Assembly (NCBI GenBank): GCA_946122785.1
Contig: CAMGYJ010000006.1
Span: 45,838,066 to 45,902,065, forward strand
Direction: 5' to 3'
Origin: Linum tenue
Taxonomy: Eukaryota > Streptophyta > Magnoliopsida > Malpighiales > Linaceae
DNA: 64,000 nt
Shown: in pieces, positions 11,387 to 22,017 of the stretch
Numbering within the stretch: the stretch's first letter is position 1
Layout: each line of letters begins with the position of its first letter
The notes under the pieces: model-generated
Databases searched by the model: none
What the model was told of the DNA's origin: nothing
The model's input: only the letters and a program-made list of their open reading frames with translations
Translations under genes and position numbers: made by a program

Positions 11387-12712
11387 TGATAACACTGAAT
11401 TTGTACATGTTTCTCCCGCTGTTTCTTGTAAGTTTAAGCTTGAATTGTCACTTCTTTGGCCCATTTTACGCTAGTTTGTGTTCCTTTGTCACATTTCAGG
11501 TCTTAGCACATTAAGTGAACCATAGGCGCAAGTTTCAAGTTAATCGGAGATCAATTGGCGACTAGGGGGAAGAACTCGGGCATGACGCAAAGAAGAATGG
11601 ATATTTACCTCATTTTATGGACAAACAATCATGTAATCTATGCATGAAAATAAAGAGGACGAGACTACGAGTATATGGGATCAAATGGTGACTGATTCGG
11701 AGTTTGGATAAGGGAGAAAAGACCAAAGGCAGCAGCCTACTCCTAAGTAGGCCTTCGAAGTTACGGCCCAGCCCATAACTTTGCCATTTTGGGTAGTAAC
11801 TTGGGCCACGGGATGGAAAACGTATTCCAGAAGTTACTCCCTAAACCCAAAAGGTTATGCCCGTAACTTGGAGCAGTAACTTGGCCTCTGGGAGCTATTT
11901 AAATACGTTTTTGCGGCTTTTGAAGATAGAGAGCTGGATTTTGGATCCCAAACACCAAGGGATGAACCCTAGAGAGAGAGAGAGAACATTGGAGCTCAGG
12001 AATCAAGCTTGGAGATGGAGATTGAAGATCTAGACTAATTTTCTACATTCTCTCTCTTCAACTTCCCTTTACTTAGATTTTGAGGAACCCTAGATTTGTA
12101 TGTTCTATATCCAATTGAGGCATTATTTATAATTGCCTGAGTACTGATCAAATTCCTGTGATTCCTGCTTTAACCTAGAACGATAGTCTCTACTCTACAT
12201 AGGTTAAAAGAGCAATCTAAATTGGAAGTAGTGAATCGATTGCTTTAGTTGAGAAGTGGATTCACTACTCTGTACTGGTGTAAAACCAGTAGAGAAGTGT
12301 GAATCTTATTGCCTTGGTTAGGTTATTCTAGTGGAGGTTAGTCGCCCGCCGGGTGATCTATTCAAGAGAGTCTGGAACACTTTATTCGAGACTCTAGACT
12401 GTTGGAGAACTTTTCGCAGTGTAAATGTCATCTAAATTGAATTTGGTGAATTACAACTTGGCCCAACTGCAATCTAGAGGGAATCATACCTAAGTGAGTT
12501 CACAACCTGTAATTAGATTAACTTTAACTGTTGTTTGCTTGAGTAGTTATAGTTCTTCTATCTCAATCTGGTTTGCTAGATAATGAACTAAAGATGAGTA
12601 ATAGTAAATCCAGAGACCAATGGATTCAATATTCATTACTTGTGCCACTATACTGAAGTCCCTTTCATTAGTTACACTTGGCCACTGTTAGGAGTTGTGT
12701 TTTAGCGAGTCA
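11387..12712 (+). repeat. Element F, 5' LTR (1326 bp)
   Basis: Starts TGATAACACTGAATTTG and ends GCGAGTCA. It pairs with 15377-16576, with many substitutions and a shorter partner, so the insertion is old. U3 carries inverted copies of a GTAACTTGG/CCAAGTTAC-like word (about 11755-11890), and a TATA box GCTATTTAAATAC lies at 11893-11905. It is followed after 6 bp by a tRNA-Asp primer site. Confidence 0.9.
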
Positions 12713-12718
12713 AGTTTT

Positions 12719-12736
12719 TGGCGCCACGGCTGGGGA
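12719..12736 (+). other. Primer binding site of element F (tRNA-Asp type)
   Basis: TGGCGCCACGGCTGGGGA matches the common plant Athila/Tat primer site TGGCGCCGTTGCCGGGGA except for a few changes. Confidence 0.85.
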
Positions 12737-14060
12737 ATTTCTAGATTATTAGGAAAGGCAGAAGTTTGTTAGATTAGCTTTTCTTTCTTTTGTTGTTCTT
12801 TTCCACCCTTGCTTTTCACTTGGGTGTTTATGTTTTTGTTGGTGCAGATCTTAATCATGGATCCTCATGTCTTATCCAACCATTGAGGGTATCCACCATC
12901 ACCTGAGTGGTATTACTCCGAGTCTTTGTGGACCAATCTAGGAGGAGAAGAGAATGGATTTGGGTTTCAGTGCCAACCCCCCTAATACGAAGAGCAATCA
13001 GACCCCTGGGCATTTCAAGAAAAATCTCCTTATCAAGAACTCCTCCCACAACCAGAGGGGCCATTGGAGATGGAGTTAGCCATGGCGGCCTTCTCGGGCC
13101 ATTATGCAGAGCCATGCTACCCTCCTCGGCCAGATCCAAATACTTAATTGAAACTTCTCGTGGGACACCGAGAGATCCCAATCCAAGCCATTACTATTCA
13201 TGTTGCTCCTCCTTACCCTTCTTTTCTCCGTGAAACGGAGGAGGTTGTTCAGCGCTCAGCGATGAAAACATAGTGGGTTGAGCAAGTATTTGGACAGCTT
13301 GCTCAAGATCGCCTTTCTACTACTATAGAAGAAGTGGAGGAGGATGAAGGAGGCTACAAGGACATTGTGGAGCTGACGGAATTTGTCACGGAGAGCTCCC
13401 GTGATTATCATGATTAGGAATGTCATGTTCTAGCCGAACACACCTTTCCACATCCCATATAGAGCATTGAAGAGGCGGGCATGAGTGAGGAGATGCAAGC
13501 TAATCTTATTGAGAACCTTGAATGGCGACTTGATCTCCAATCCGTTATGGCGGAATAAGAGAGAGAAAGGGTGAGGAAAGAAGTTCTTGGAGGATGACTT
13601 AAGTGAAGCATAAGGAGTTCTTGATCTTTTCCAAGGGGAAAGACCACATTTTGAAGAAGGAAGGGGCTTTGAAGATGCAATTGGCGTCCAACCCGAGGAC
13701 GAAGTTGAGGTGGAAGAGGCTTGCACTGGGCATGTGTTACACGTGATATCTCCACCAACAAAGGCCACATTGACGTTGATCCCTCTGGGTGGATACGAAG
13801 GTTGTCAATTGATGCTATCATATCTGGTTTTGGGAAATGAGACAAGAGAAAAAGAGAAGAAGAGGTCTCGCGGGTGGAGACTTCATTTGCATCCAGTACA
13901 CGAGCCTTCATCACTTTACCACCACATGCTCGTGACTTGAGACTCCACCTCATCGACAAGAACCTCAAATTCAAGGAGTTTTTTTATGGATCGAAGCTTA
14001 GGAGCCACCGTCCGGCTCACGACGTGAAATAAGCGCTTGTTGGGAGGCAACCAAACCATT
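12737..14060 (+). pseudogene. Element F: unrecognised, broken coding remnant
   Basis: From an ATG at 12856 (reading MDPHVL) a single frame can be followed with about half a dozen stops to roughly 13735. It gives a Pro- and Glu-rich polypeptide (VEQVFGQLAQDRLSTTIEEV near 13280-13340) in which I recognise no gag, protease or RT motif. At 13900-14010 a short stretch resembles the pol tail, followed by the conserved GCGCTTGTTGGGAGGCAACC block near 14031. F is thus a non-autonomous element in which most of gag-pol is lost or replaced. Confidence 0.5.
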
Positions 14061-14249
14061 TGGTTTGCATTTCTTTCCCTATTTCTCTTCGGTTGAGTCA
14101 GTTTTGTTCTTTGATTTTAGAGTGAATAACTCAATCTTTGTGAGATTTTTGTGGTGTTTGTGTTCCGACTACTTTCTCCCATGGAATGCACCTCCTGCCC
14201 TATCATTCACACTTGATCTGGGAACTTCGTTCTACCCTCCTTATATTTC

Positions 14250-14288
14250 CTCCATTGAGGGCAATGTCGTGCTTAAGTGTGGGGGGAT
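14250..14288 (+). other. Element F: internal polypurine-tract-like motif
   Basis: TCCATTGAGGGCAATGTCG followed by TTAAGTGTGGGGGGAT. The core TAAGTGTGGG is identical to the true tract of F at 15361-15370. The same block occurs in A, B, C, D and E at the same relative place. Confidence 0.6.
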
Positions 14289-14332
14289 GTATCATTATAT
14301 ATGTGTGTGAATGTTTCGTTGTATGTTTGTTC

Positions 14333-14384
14333 TTGGAGCCTAGTACAATGTCCAAATTTTACGATTACGATTTAAGGGCTCCAA
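14333..14384 (+). other. Element F: conserved hairpin 1
   Basis: Arms TTGGAGCC and GGCTCCAA pair perfectly around a loop with CCAAATTT. The same hairpin, with changed but still pairing bases, lies at the same place in A, B, C and D, and a damaged copy in E. Confidence 0.65.
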
Positions 14385-14995
14385 ATACATGTTCCTTGTA
14401 ATTGCCTATCCAGTATGCTTTCAATTGACAGTCTTTGTAGTAACTATGCAACCTAGGGAAGTAGTTGTAGCACTATGGAGGATGCTGAAGTGTAAGATCT
14501 TTCGTATATTTCTCCTTGTTGTGCTGGTTGATTGTGTGAAATAGTGGCTATAGGACCTTTAATTCATGTAGTATCAATGACTCTCCTTGCATTTTGGACT
14601 GATGTATCATGAAGCGGTGCTCAGTTGTGCTTAATAATAAGCAGTTGGTCCTCCATGTCAGAAATTTGAAGCATGGGGTAAGCCCAACGTGTGGGCATCA
14701 TTCATTGCACAAAATCAGGTTTTGGTAGAGATATTAGTGATCCTTAGTGGGATAGGCCTACAATTTGAAGCTAAACCGTCTCTAGTACAAGTACAAATTC
14801 CATCAATTGAACAGACCACCTACTCGAGGATGTGTTTTATAGGGCACAGATAGAGCTTCCGACCCCCCTTAATTTCATTGACCCTCCATACGAATTGAGG
14901 AAAAAGAATTTAAAATAAGTCCTCTGGGGAGCGATAGATGTACATAAATTGCTCTTTCTCAACCAATAAGGATCGACCATGCAAAAAAACTGCAG

Positions 14996-15067
14996 TTTGG
15001 AACCCCAACAAAGTGATGAATGCAATGAAATAAAGAGAGGAAAACAATAAGAAAAAGGGGTTCCAAC
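14996..15067 (+). other. Element F: conserved hairpin 2 with A/G-rich loop
   Basis: Arms TTGGAACCCC (14997-15006) and GGGGTTCCAA (15057-15066) are perfect inverses. The 50-base loop is A-rich. Counterparts occur in A, B and C. Confidence 0.65.
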
Positions 15068-15360
15068 GAATGAAATGAAAGGGAAAGAGCACCTGATACG
15101 GAGAGTACATGGTTGTTGTATTGTGAGTAGTTTTTTTATCCATGAATTGTTTGTTCTAAGTCCACTACTTGGCATGATCCTAGCTTGAGTTTAGCACTCG
15201 CATTGAGAGAAATAGTGGATATCTTAGAAGACTAGTTGACCTCGTAAGCTGCTAAAGGATCTAGGAAATTCTCTATCGACAATCGGGGTTGCATGTTTCT
15301 ATAAAGGTCCAGAGAGTTGCATTGGTTTGAGTCAGGTTTGCTTGGGGACAAACAAATGGT

Positions 15361-15376
15361 TAAGTGTGGGAGAATT
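15361..15376 (+). other. Polypurine tract of element F
   Basis: TAAGTGTGGGAGAATT directly precedes the 3' LTR start TGATAACAC. Confidence 0.85.
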
Positions 15377-16576
15377 TGATAACACTACATTTGCACATGT
15401 TTTTTCCCACCGTTTCTTGATCGTTTAAGCTTGCATTATCACTTATTTTGTCCATTTTATGCTAGATTGTGTTCCTTTTCGGTCCTAGCACGTAAAGTGA
15501 AGCATAGGCGCAAGTTTCAAGTCAATCAGAGATCAATTGGCGACTTGGGGGAAGAAACTCGGGCATGACCCGAAGAATGGTTTTTGTACCTCATCTTATG
15601 GGCAAAGAATCATATAATCTATGCATGAAAAGAAAGAGGACGAGATTACGAGCGCCGGGAAACAAACGGCGCCTGATTCGGAATTCAATGAGAGAGAAAA
15701 GACCGAAAGACAACAACGTACTCCTAAGTTACGGGTTAACCTTCAAAGTTATGGCTTGGACCATAAAGGTTACTCCCATAACTTGGGCTGTAGCTTGGCC
15801 TCTAGGAGCTATTTAAATGCGTTTTTGCGGCTTTTGAAGGGAGGAGGTGGGTTTTAAATCCCAAACACCCAAGGGACGAATCCGAGAGAGAGCACCTTGG
15901 GATAATTCTTGGATTTCTTTTGGAGGATTTCTTCACTTTTGGATCTCAAGAATCAAGATTGGAGATGGACATTGAAAATCTAGATCAGATTTCTGCATTC
16001 TCTCTCTTCTATATGGAATAATTTCCCTTCGTTTAGGTTTTTAGGAACCCTAGACTTGTATGCTAGGAAGAGTTATATGAACCCATTTTCATGGATGATT
16101 GATTATCTTATATCCAATTGAGGCATTATTCAGAATTGCATTAGTCCTCCTGATCAAATTACTGTGATTCTTTCTTTAAACTAGAACAATAGTCTCTGCA
16201 TAGGTTAAAAGATCAACCTAAATGGGAAGTAGTGAATCGATTACTTTAGTCAAGACTCTAGACTGTTTAAGAACTTTCCATAGTGTAAATGTTAGGTGAA
16301 TTGAATTGGGTGAATTACAACTTAGCCAAAATGCAATCTATGAGGAATCACACCTAAGTGAGTTCACAACCTGTAATTAGATTAACTTTAATTGTAGTTT
16401 GCTAGAGTAGTTATAGCTTTTCTATCTCAATCTGGTTTCCTAGATAATGAACTGAAGCTGAGCAATAGTAACTTCAGATACTCGTGGATTCGATATTTAT
16501 TACTTGTACCCCTATACTGAAGTTTCTATTATTGATTACAGTTGGCCATTGTTAGGAGTTGTGTTTTAGTGAGTCA
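15377..16576 (+). repeat. Element F, 3' LTR (1200 bp)
   Basis: Starts TGATAACACTACATTTG and ends GTGAGTCA. It carries the same TATA box (CTATTTAAATGC near 15810) and the same downstream U5 text as the 5' LTR, but is about 125 bp shorter. It is followed by the target duplication CAGCA. Confidence 0.9.
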
Positions 16577-17043
16577 CAGCACTCCGTGTCAAGCTCTTGG
16601 GGTATTCAGAGGATTGGTTATCCAAGTAGGACCTTTTATCTTCTTCCCAGATTATGTGGTGATCGACATGAATATCAATTATGTATACTCTCTATTCATT
16701 GAGGGACTATTCCTTGTAACTACCAGTGCCAAGATTGATGCGGCAAGAGGATATATCACATTACACGTAGGGAAGATAATGCACCGAGTGGTAAAGCCTA
16801 TGTAAGATGAGGTATGGACAAAGTGATGAGTGATGATGATATGAAAAGAATGGTGAAGAAATGGAGCCGGTGATGGATATCAAGATTAGATCAAGATCTC
16901 TGGATGAGCACCTCATCATCATCATGATCAAGATATAGTGTGGGGTGACAAAGTAGCACAAGCTCCACCAACTCTTGATTGGAAGTTAATTCAAATGGCT
17001 CTCCAAATATCCAGTACAAGACTCAAGACTATTGATAGACCAT
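16577..17043 (+). pseudogene. Element G: protease remnant continuing after element F
   Basis: The frame to about 16803 reads GLVIQVGPFIFFPDYVVIDM, then LFIEGLFLVTTSAKIDAARG and ITLHVGK. This is the second half of an Athila-like protease (family pattern: EDVLVQVG, FPADFVVIDM, LGRPFLATARALID). The LGRPFL motif is changed to FIEGLFL. It joins the frame that stopped at 11386, showing that F jumped into the protease. From 16806 to 17043 only low-information DNA remains; I see no gene in it. Confidence 0.7.
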
Positions 17044-18218
17044 TGATTACACATGTTTTTACCCCTATTCTAGAGCCGTTTGAGATGTCGATTCCCGCGT
17101 TTTAGGCCGATTTCACGCTAGGTTGTTCTTGTTTGTGATATTTCATGTCCTAGTACGTGAATGAAGGCTTGGGAATGAGTTCGGGGTCGATTGGACGAGG
17201 ATTGGACATTTCGCGGGAAGCTGATGGAGCCACACGGGCACGCCTAAAACCTACACGGCCGTGTGGTTGTGGCCGTGTAGGATGGCTGAAGTCCCCTTAT
17301 CGAAACAACGCATTTCGCACAACTCACACGGAAAGCTGGGGAAGTCACACGGCCGTGTAGCCTGCCGTGTGATCCGGATTTTCTGCTTTTAACCCAATTT
17401 CCAGCCACAAGTGAAGGGTTCCGAGTTTTAGAGAGAAAAAGTGTGACCTAGAGAGAGAAAGTGATGAACCTGATTCTGCAAGTGTCCTAGATCGATCTCC
17501 ATCACCATTGGAGCCCGACTTGAGCTTTGAGAAGATCCCATTGAGTGCCAGAAGCAGATTATCATCCTTCACAGTATGGTTTCCGCATCTGAGCTAGATT
17601 TCCCATCTCTCTCTATGGAGTAACTTTCCTATTCACCTGGCTATGAAGAACCCTAGATTTGTATGTTAGGTCTGATTGTATGAACCCAAGTACAGATTCT
17701 ATGATTTGATTATATTCAATTGAGGTTTGAATTGTTGAATGGCATGAATCCTAATCAAATTCCTGTTATTTCTGCTTTGACCTAGAATGAGAATATCTGC
17801 CTAGGTTGATAGAGCATCCTTTATTGAAGATAGTGAATTGACGGCTTTAGATGAGGAGTCAATTCACTATTCTGTACCGGGTTTACTCCGGTAGTGAAGG
17901 TTTGGTTCGTTAGGGCCTCAATCTGTTTACTCCGGTGGAGGTTAGTCGCCTGCTGGGGACTCAGATTGAGAGGGTCTTGAGACCTTTAGTCGAGACTTCA
18001 GACTGTTTAAGAACATCCCGCAGTATAATTATCATTGAAATTGAACTTGGTAAATTACAATCCGGCTTAACTGCAGTCTAGGGGGAACCATATCCGGTTG
18101 ACCTCTCTCGACTTGAAAACAACCCTTTTTACTTGCTTTGCTTGTTTTCTTGTTTGGACCTGCACTAAAGTTTCACTGTTAGATAATAAGAACTCGCTGA
18201 GTAGTCAGCACATCTAGC
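17044..18218 (+). repeat. LTR in plus orientation, 3' truncated, joined head-on to element A
   Basis: Starts TGATTACACATG. U3 contains several CACACGGCCGTGTG-type palindromes (about 17230-17370). The downstream half (17640-18200) matches the reverse complement of A's LTR (25080-25670), so the two LTRs face each other. It breaks off after ATCTAG near 18218, about 120 bp before the expected LTR end, and continues directly into the reverse-oriented 3' region of A. No partner LTR in the same orientation is present. Confidence 0.8.
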
Positions 18219-18400
18219 AGCTTACGAGGTCAACCAACGCACAAGTCATCTCGTAACTTCTTCGGCGAGAGCACTAGTCTCGAGTTGGCATCATGGAAAA
18301 TAGTGAACAGAGGACAAATGAATCGTGGATGAAGAGACTCTCAAAAACAAAAGATCATGGACTCACATTTTTCAAGGTGCTCTATTTTCTTCTTGAAGAT

Positions 18401-18484
18401 GGTTGGAACCCCTTTTTGTTCTTCTTTTTGCTTGTTTTTCTGTTTTTTCTTTTTTCTTTTTCTTTTTTTTCAAGGGTTCCAACC
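18401..18484 (-). other. Element A: conserved hairpin 2 with purine loop
   Basis: GGTTGGAACCC (18401-18411) and GGGTTCCAACC (18474-18484) are perfect 11-bp inverses. In the element's sense the 62-base loop is almost pure A and G. Confidence 0.7.
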
Positions 18485-18933
18485 TGCTTTTCGGAAAACG
18501 GGGGCTCCCACCTAGCAGAGGTTTTGCGGGAGCCCAGCTCTTACCGGCCATGCCAGGAGCGGGTGTCTCGAGCCTCGTGCGGGGGAAAGACATGTAAGGG
18601 GGCTGAAATTGGGAACGGATTCCCGTCTCCCCTTACACACTTTCACCCTATTCGCACGGGAGACGTTATTTTAAAGCACATTTTCGAGCACCTGTTATTT
18701 TCAAAGCATGATACAAGAGTCCATGACAGGTAGAGAGTCCACAACACCACACCATTCAAGGGTCCTAAGATCACTAATTCACTCAATCAACCAACACAAT
18801 ATGAAGAAGAAATGAGACTTCTTAAATGCATCAACATCCTCCACAGTGCTACACTACCTCCCTAGGTTGCACATTACTATAGAGACTGTCAATTCAAAGC
18901 ATACTGAGCAGGCAATTTGCATGGAAACACGTA

Positions 18934-18981
18934 CTTAGAGCCCTCAAATTTAAAAATTTGGACAGTGGACTAGGCTCCAAG
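18934..18981 (-). other. Element A: conserved hairpin 1
   Basis: In the element's sense the arms CTTGGAGCC and GGCTCTAAG pair with one G-T wobble around CCAAATTT/AAATTTG. It lies 39 bp downstream of the internal polypurine tract. Confidence 0.65.
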
Positions 18982-19019
18982 CACACAAACAGATCTAATG
19001 CAGTCAAAAGATAAACATC

Positions 19020-19060
19020 CCCCCCCCACACTTAAGATCGACATTGCCCTCAATGGAGAA
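19020..19060 (-). other. Element A: internal polypurine-tract-like motif
   Basis: On the minus strand: CTCCATTGAGGGCAATGTCG, then CTTAAGTGTGGGGGGG. Same motif and position as in B, C, D, E and F. Confidence 0.6.
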
Positions 19061-19320
19061 GAGGGAAAGAAAGGGGAACGATGTTACCGGTGTGCACGAA
19101 CTGCAGGAGACTGGAAATGGACCAGTCAGGATGAAACGGACTGGAGAGAGGACCAGTCGGGAACACAGGCACAGCTAAAGGAAACCAAAGAGCTCAAACA
19201 CAATACGTTAGGTCCAATGGTCAGCCCAATAGTACAGCATCCAAAAATGAAAAGAAAAAGAAACTAAACCGACACAAAAGTTTGCATGATGACAAAGATA
19301 AAAACACTCAAAACATGCCA

Positions 19321-20780
19321 CTAGGGCCCTCCGAGACCGGAGAAGTCGATCTGGTTCATAAGGTCGTCGTCTCCATCCTCCGGTGGTGGGTGTGGTGGCG
19401 AATGATTCCACCGGGTGGTCCAGTGGTGCTCCTCTGGAGGGTGACAAGCCTGGAGCAGGTGCTCCGAGTACTCCATCAATCGGCGGCTTCGATCTCTTTC
19501 CCGCTCTATGAGAGCACTAGTGACTCCCATATGGGTCTCCAAGCGGGCGAGGCGCTCGTCAACAACCGTCAGCCTAGACTGGTACTCGGCCTGGTGGGCC
19601 GAATACTGCTGGTAGAACTGGACCTGATGGTCCATGAGCTGCTGGTTCTGGAGACCGAGCTGCAGGAACTGGAGCCCCATCTGCTGGAACTGCTCCGTGA
19701 AGAAGTCCATCGACGGGCCAGAAGCCATCGACGGACCAGAAGGACCAGAGGAGGACTCGCCTCTCACTGGTCTCCGTCGAGGCTGAAGGTCCCCTGGTGG
19801 AGAGAGCGAGGGCTCCGGATCATCGGCATCCATGGTCCCGTCATCATCATCATCATCCTCATCCTCCTCCTCACCGGAGTAGTCAGCATCCTCCTCGTCT
19901 TCATCGAGATCAACAACCTCCTCAGGAGGCAGGGAAAGCCCATCGACCCAAGTGCGGGTGCCGTCAGTGGTCAGGAGGAGTGCATTGTGGAGCACATCCC
20001 GGCTGAGGGGGGTGGAGCCGCCCATGGCAGACGAATCCTGAAGTCCCTAGAAGCTGATGCCGAAGTGGCGCGCCAAACGGGTGATCAGGGGACCACAGTA
20101 GAGATGGTTGGGCTTCCCGTGGCACCGGGAGAAGGTGGTGGCCACGAAAGAACCCAAGTGGAGCATGTAATCCGGGCGCCCCATCGAGTACATGGCATAG
20201 AGCACCCGCTTTGGAATCTTGTGCGAGCCGGTGACGTTGGGGATGATGGAGCGAGTGATGAGCAGGTTCAGAATGTGCCACTGCGGCTGGAGGGTGCGAA
20301 CGTATGTCTGGCCAGCGTCGAAGGAATCATGCCAATAGGCTTCCCTGTATATCTGGCGGTAGAACGCGTCCATGTGCCAGTCGGTCGGGTTAGGGATCTC
20401 GAGCTCGTGGTGGGAGAACGGGTGGTACTCGATCCCCAGGGAGTAGGCCAACCCGTCAACAGTCAGCTCCCGTGGTTGGCCACCCAGCCGGAAAGTCACC
20501 GCATAGGCATCCCGAGCCTTCTCTCTGTCGTACTTGAACGTGGTGTAGAACTCCCACACCAGCTCCGTGTAGGTTGGCTCGTCTATGGCAAGCAGCGTCC
20601 GCCAACCGAGGTGGCAGATGGTGGCGCGGAGCTCCTGTAGGTAGTGGAGCTGCTCGAACACTGCCCACTCCAGATGGTAGTGGTGCTCCAATTTACCCCG
20701 AATCACCTTGCGTTCACTGGTCCGCGTAATCCGGGTGCAGGCGGAGGCCCTGCACAAATGGGTGGTCTAGGGACATGTCC
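19321..20780 (-). pseudogene. Element A: ORF-1 (Athila-type ORF-1 / putative plant transposon protein)
   Basis: Third gene of the element. The conserved part (20757-20047) includes EPTYTELVWEFYTTFKYD, a LGG...L..D..AYSLG stretch, and ends in LITRLARHFGISF. Element D's ORF-1 has the same architecture and ends VTRLARYFGI. A TAG stop at 20047-20049 interrupts it; the same frame continues seven codons later (20025-19321) with an acidic D/E run and a Gln-rich, coiled-coil-like tail. Upstream, a good splice acceptor TTTTGCAG (20781) precedes ATG (20776-20774), but after about 20 codons the frame must shift to reach the main frame. Function unknown; in this family it is often compared with env-like ORFs because of its position after pol. 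The larger frame on the opposite strand is a shadow. Confidence 0.75.
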
Positions 20781-21106
20781 CTGCAAAATCAACAAACCAA
20801 AGGTGGAGCCAAGAAAAACTTGTCAAGACCAATAACAGGGGTTCAACACTTCCCCCACACTTAAGGACCACCTAGGCTAACAGTGTTAAGCACAGCCGGT
20901 TGAATCGCAAACAACTCAACCGGAATCAAGGCAAGAACCACAGAACCAACCACATTAATTACCCGGGCAGCACATACACCATAGACAGAACCATGCATAC
21001 TCAAAACATCCCTCACCCTACTCTAAATCAGGATGCAAACACAGTTCTCGGTCCTACAATCTACAGCTCGATTTTCCAGGAAAAGATGAATTAACAAGAA
21101 ACACAC
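20781..21106 (-). other. Element A: predicted 5'-leader intron of ORF-1 (326 bp)
   Basis: On the minus strand the donor CTAG|GTGTGT at 21107/21106 and the acceptor GATTTTGCAG|GGACATG at 20781/20780 are good plant splice sites. The intron lies between a CT-rich leader and the ORF-1 ATG. Element D has the same arrangement with a 337-bp intron. Confidence 0.55.
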
Positions 21107-21400
21107 CTAGAAACGCAAGTAGAACTGTAGCTAGGGCTCTAGAAATGGGTGAGGGACGCGAGAAGGGCCCAAAAAATTGCCCGGGAGGCTCGCCGGAAAA
21201 TGGTCGGAGAGTCGCCGGAAAATGACCGGCGACGGTGGCGGCGACGGAGGGCAGAGGAGCGGCGGCGACCGGCGGTGGAGGGCAGCCGGCGGCGGCCAAG
21301 AGGAGAGAGGGGAGAGGATTTGAGAGGAGGAGAGAGTAAAAATTATGGAAAATGAGGGTAGAGAGAGAAACTGACCGGGGGTTTGCTTTAAATAGCAAAT
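21107..21400 (-). promoter_or_regulatory. Element A: internal TATA promoter and CT-rich leader for ORF-1
   Basis: Minus-strand GCTATTTAAAGC (TATA at 21387-21394) resembles the LTR TATA of element F. It is followed by a pyrimidine-rich stretch and then GC-rich DNA to the splice donor. The run of Ala/Pro codons readable at 21054-21485 is most simply this GC-rich leader. Confidence 0.5.
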
Positions 21401-21409
21401 ATCCCCGGT

Positions 21410-21800
21410 CGGGTATTTTTGATCCCACGATCGGGGGTTTTAAACGCAGCGTTTGAGTGCAATAATATACCTGGCCTTGAGCCAAAAATACCCTCTCGGG
21501 TAATTTTGGGTCAAGGTCGGGTATTTTTGGGAAACGCTGCGTTCAAGGCCTTGAAAATCCCCGGCCTCAAACCAAAAATACCCGGTCGGGTAATTTTGGG
21601 ACGAGGTCGGGTATTTTTGGAAAACGCTGCGTTCAAAGCCTTGGGAATCCCCGGCCTCGAACTAAAAATACCCGGTCGGGTATTTTTGGGACGTGGTCGG
21701 GTATTTCCCTTTTTTCACCCCGAGAAACAGAGGGGGTCCCGATCGTGGACCAAAAATACCCGGTCCGGTATTTTGGCCCACGACCGAGTATTTCCCCCCA
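21410..21800 (-). repeat. Element A: 90-bp tandem repeats with ACCCGGTCGGGTA palindromes
   Basis: Two full 90-bp units start at 21482 and 21572; a third, partial one starts at 21662, and a degenerate one lies before 21482. Each unit holds AATACCCGGTCGGGTA-type palindromes plus AACGCTGCGTTCAA. The same palindrome occurs in the U3 of A's own LTR (25927-25965). The array sits just upstream of the internal TATA box, as U3 repeats do in the LTR. The apparent 161-codon plus-strand frame exists only because 90 is divisible by three. Confidence 0.75.
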
Positions 21801-22017
21801 ATCGGCCAAAAATCTTATTCGCCCAAAATTTCAACCTCTCCTGCACGAAAACACCAAATCGAGGCATCACAGACGACCGGACTTCACTACAGACATGCAA
21901 CTGACTCGTCACGACACAAGAACTCGGAAAAAAGGGAAAAAGAAATGCAAATCGTGGTGGGGTTGCCTCCCCACAAGCGCTTCTTTACCGTCTTTTAGCT
22001 GGACGCCCATGGCGGAA

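Larger units (their letters stand above)
18219..19320 (-). mobile_element. Element A: 3' non-coding region
   Basis: Read on the minus strand this follows ORF-1 and holds, in order, an internal polypurine tract (19020-19060), hairpin 1 (18934-18981), a shared block with CCTAGG and ACTGTGGAGGAT (about 18825-18870), and hairpin 2 (18401-18484). About 140 bp and the true polypurine tract expected before a 3' LTR are missing at the break near 18219. Short reading frames here on either strand look incidental. Confidence 0.7.

Noticed and set aside
13423..13974. Minus-strand 183-codon frame inside element F
   Set aside because: Element F is in plus orientation by LTRs, primer site and polypurine tract, and the frame has no recognisable domain.
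17230..17370. Repeated short palindromes that could suggest a CRISPR-like array
   Set aside because: Units vary in spacing and sequence, there are no unique spacers, and the array sits in the U3 of a plant LTR.
18293..18733. 146-codon frame with a hydrophobic segment as a possible small env-like protein
   Set aside because: The hydrophobic run is the T-rich antisense of the purine loop of hairpin 2, in the wrong strand for element A.
19282..20640. 452-codon plus-strand frame, the longest plus-strand frame in its region
   Set aside because: It is the antisense of ORF-1 of element A. The minus-strand frames match ORF-1 of D (TRLARYFGI end) and follow element order; the plus frame matches nothing.
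21419..21904. Plus-strand frame with a repeated peptide around GRVFLGNAAFKAL
   Set aside because: It results from the 90-bp tandem repeat, a multiple of three, not from a protein repeat under selection.
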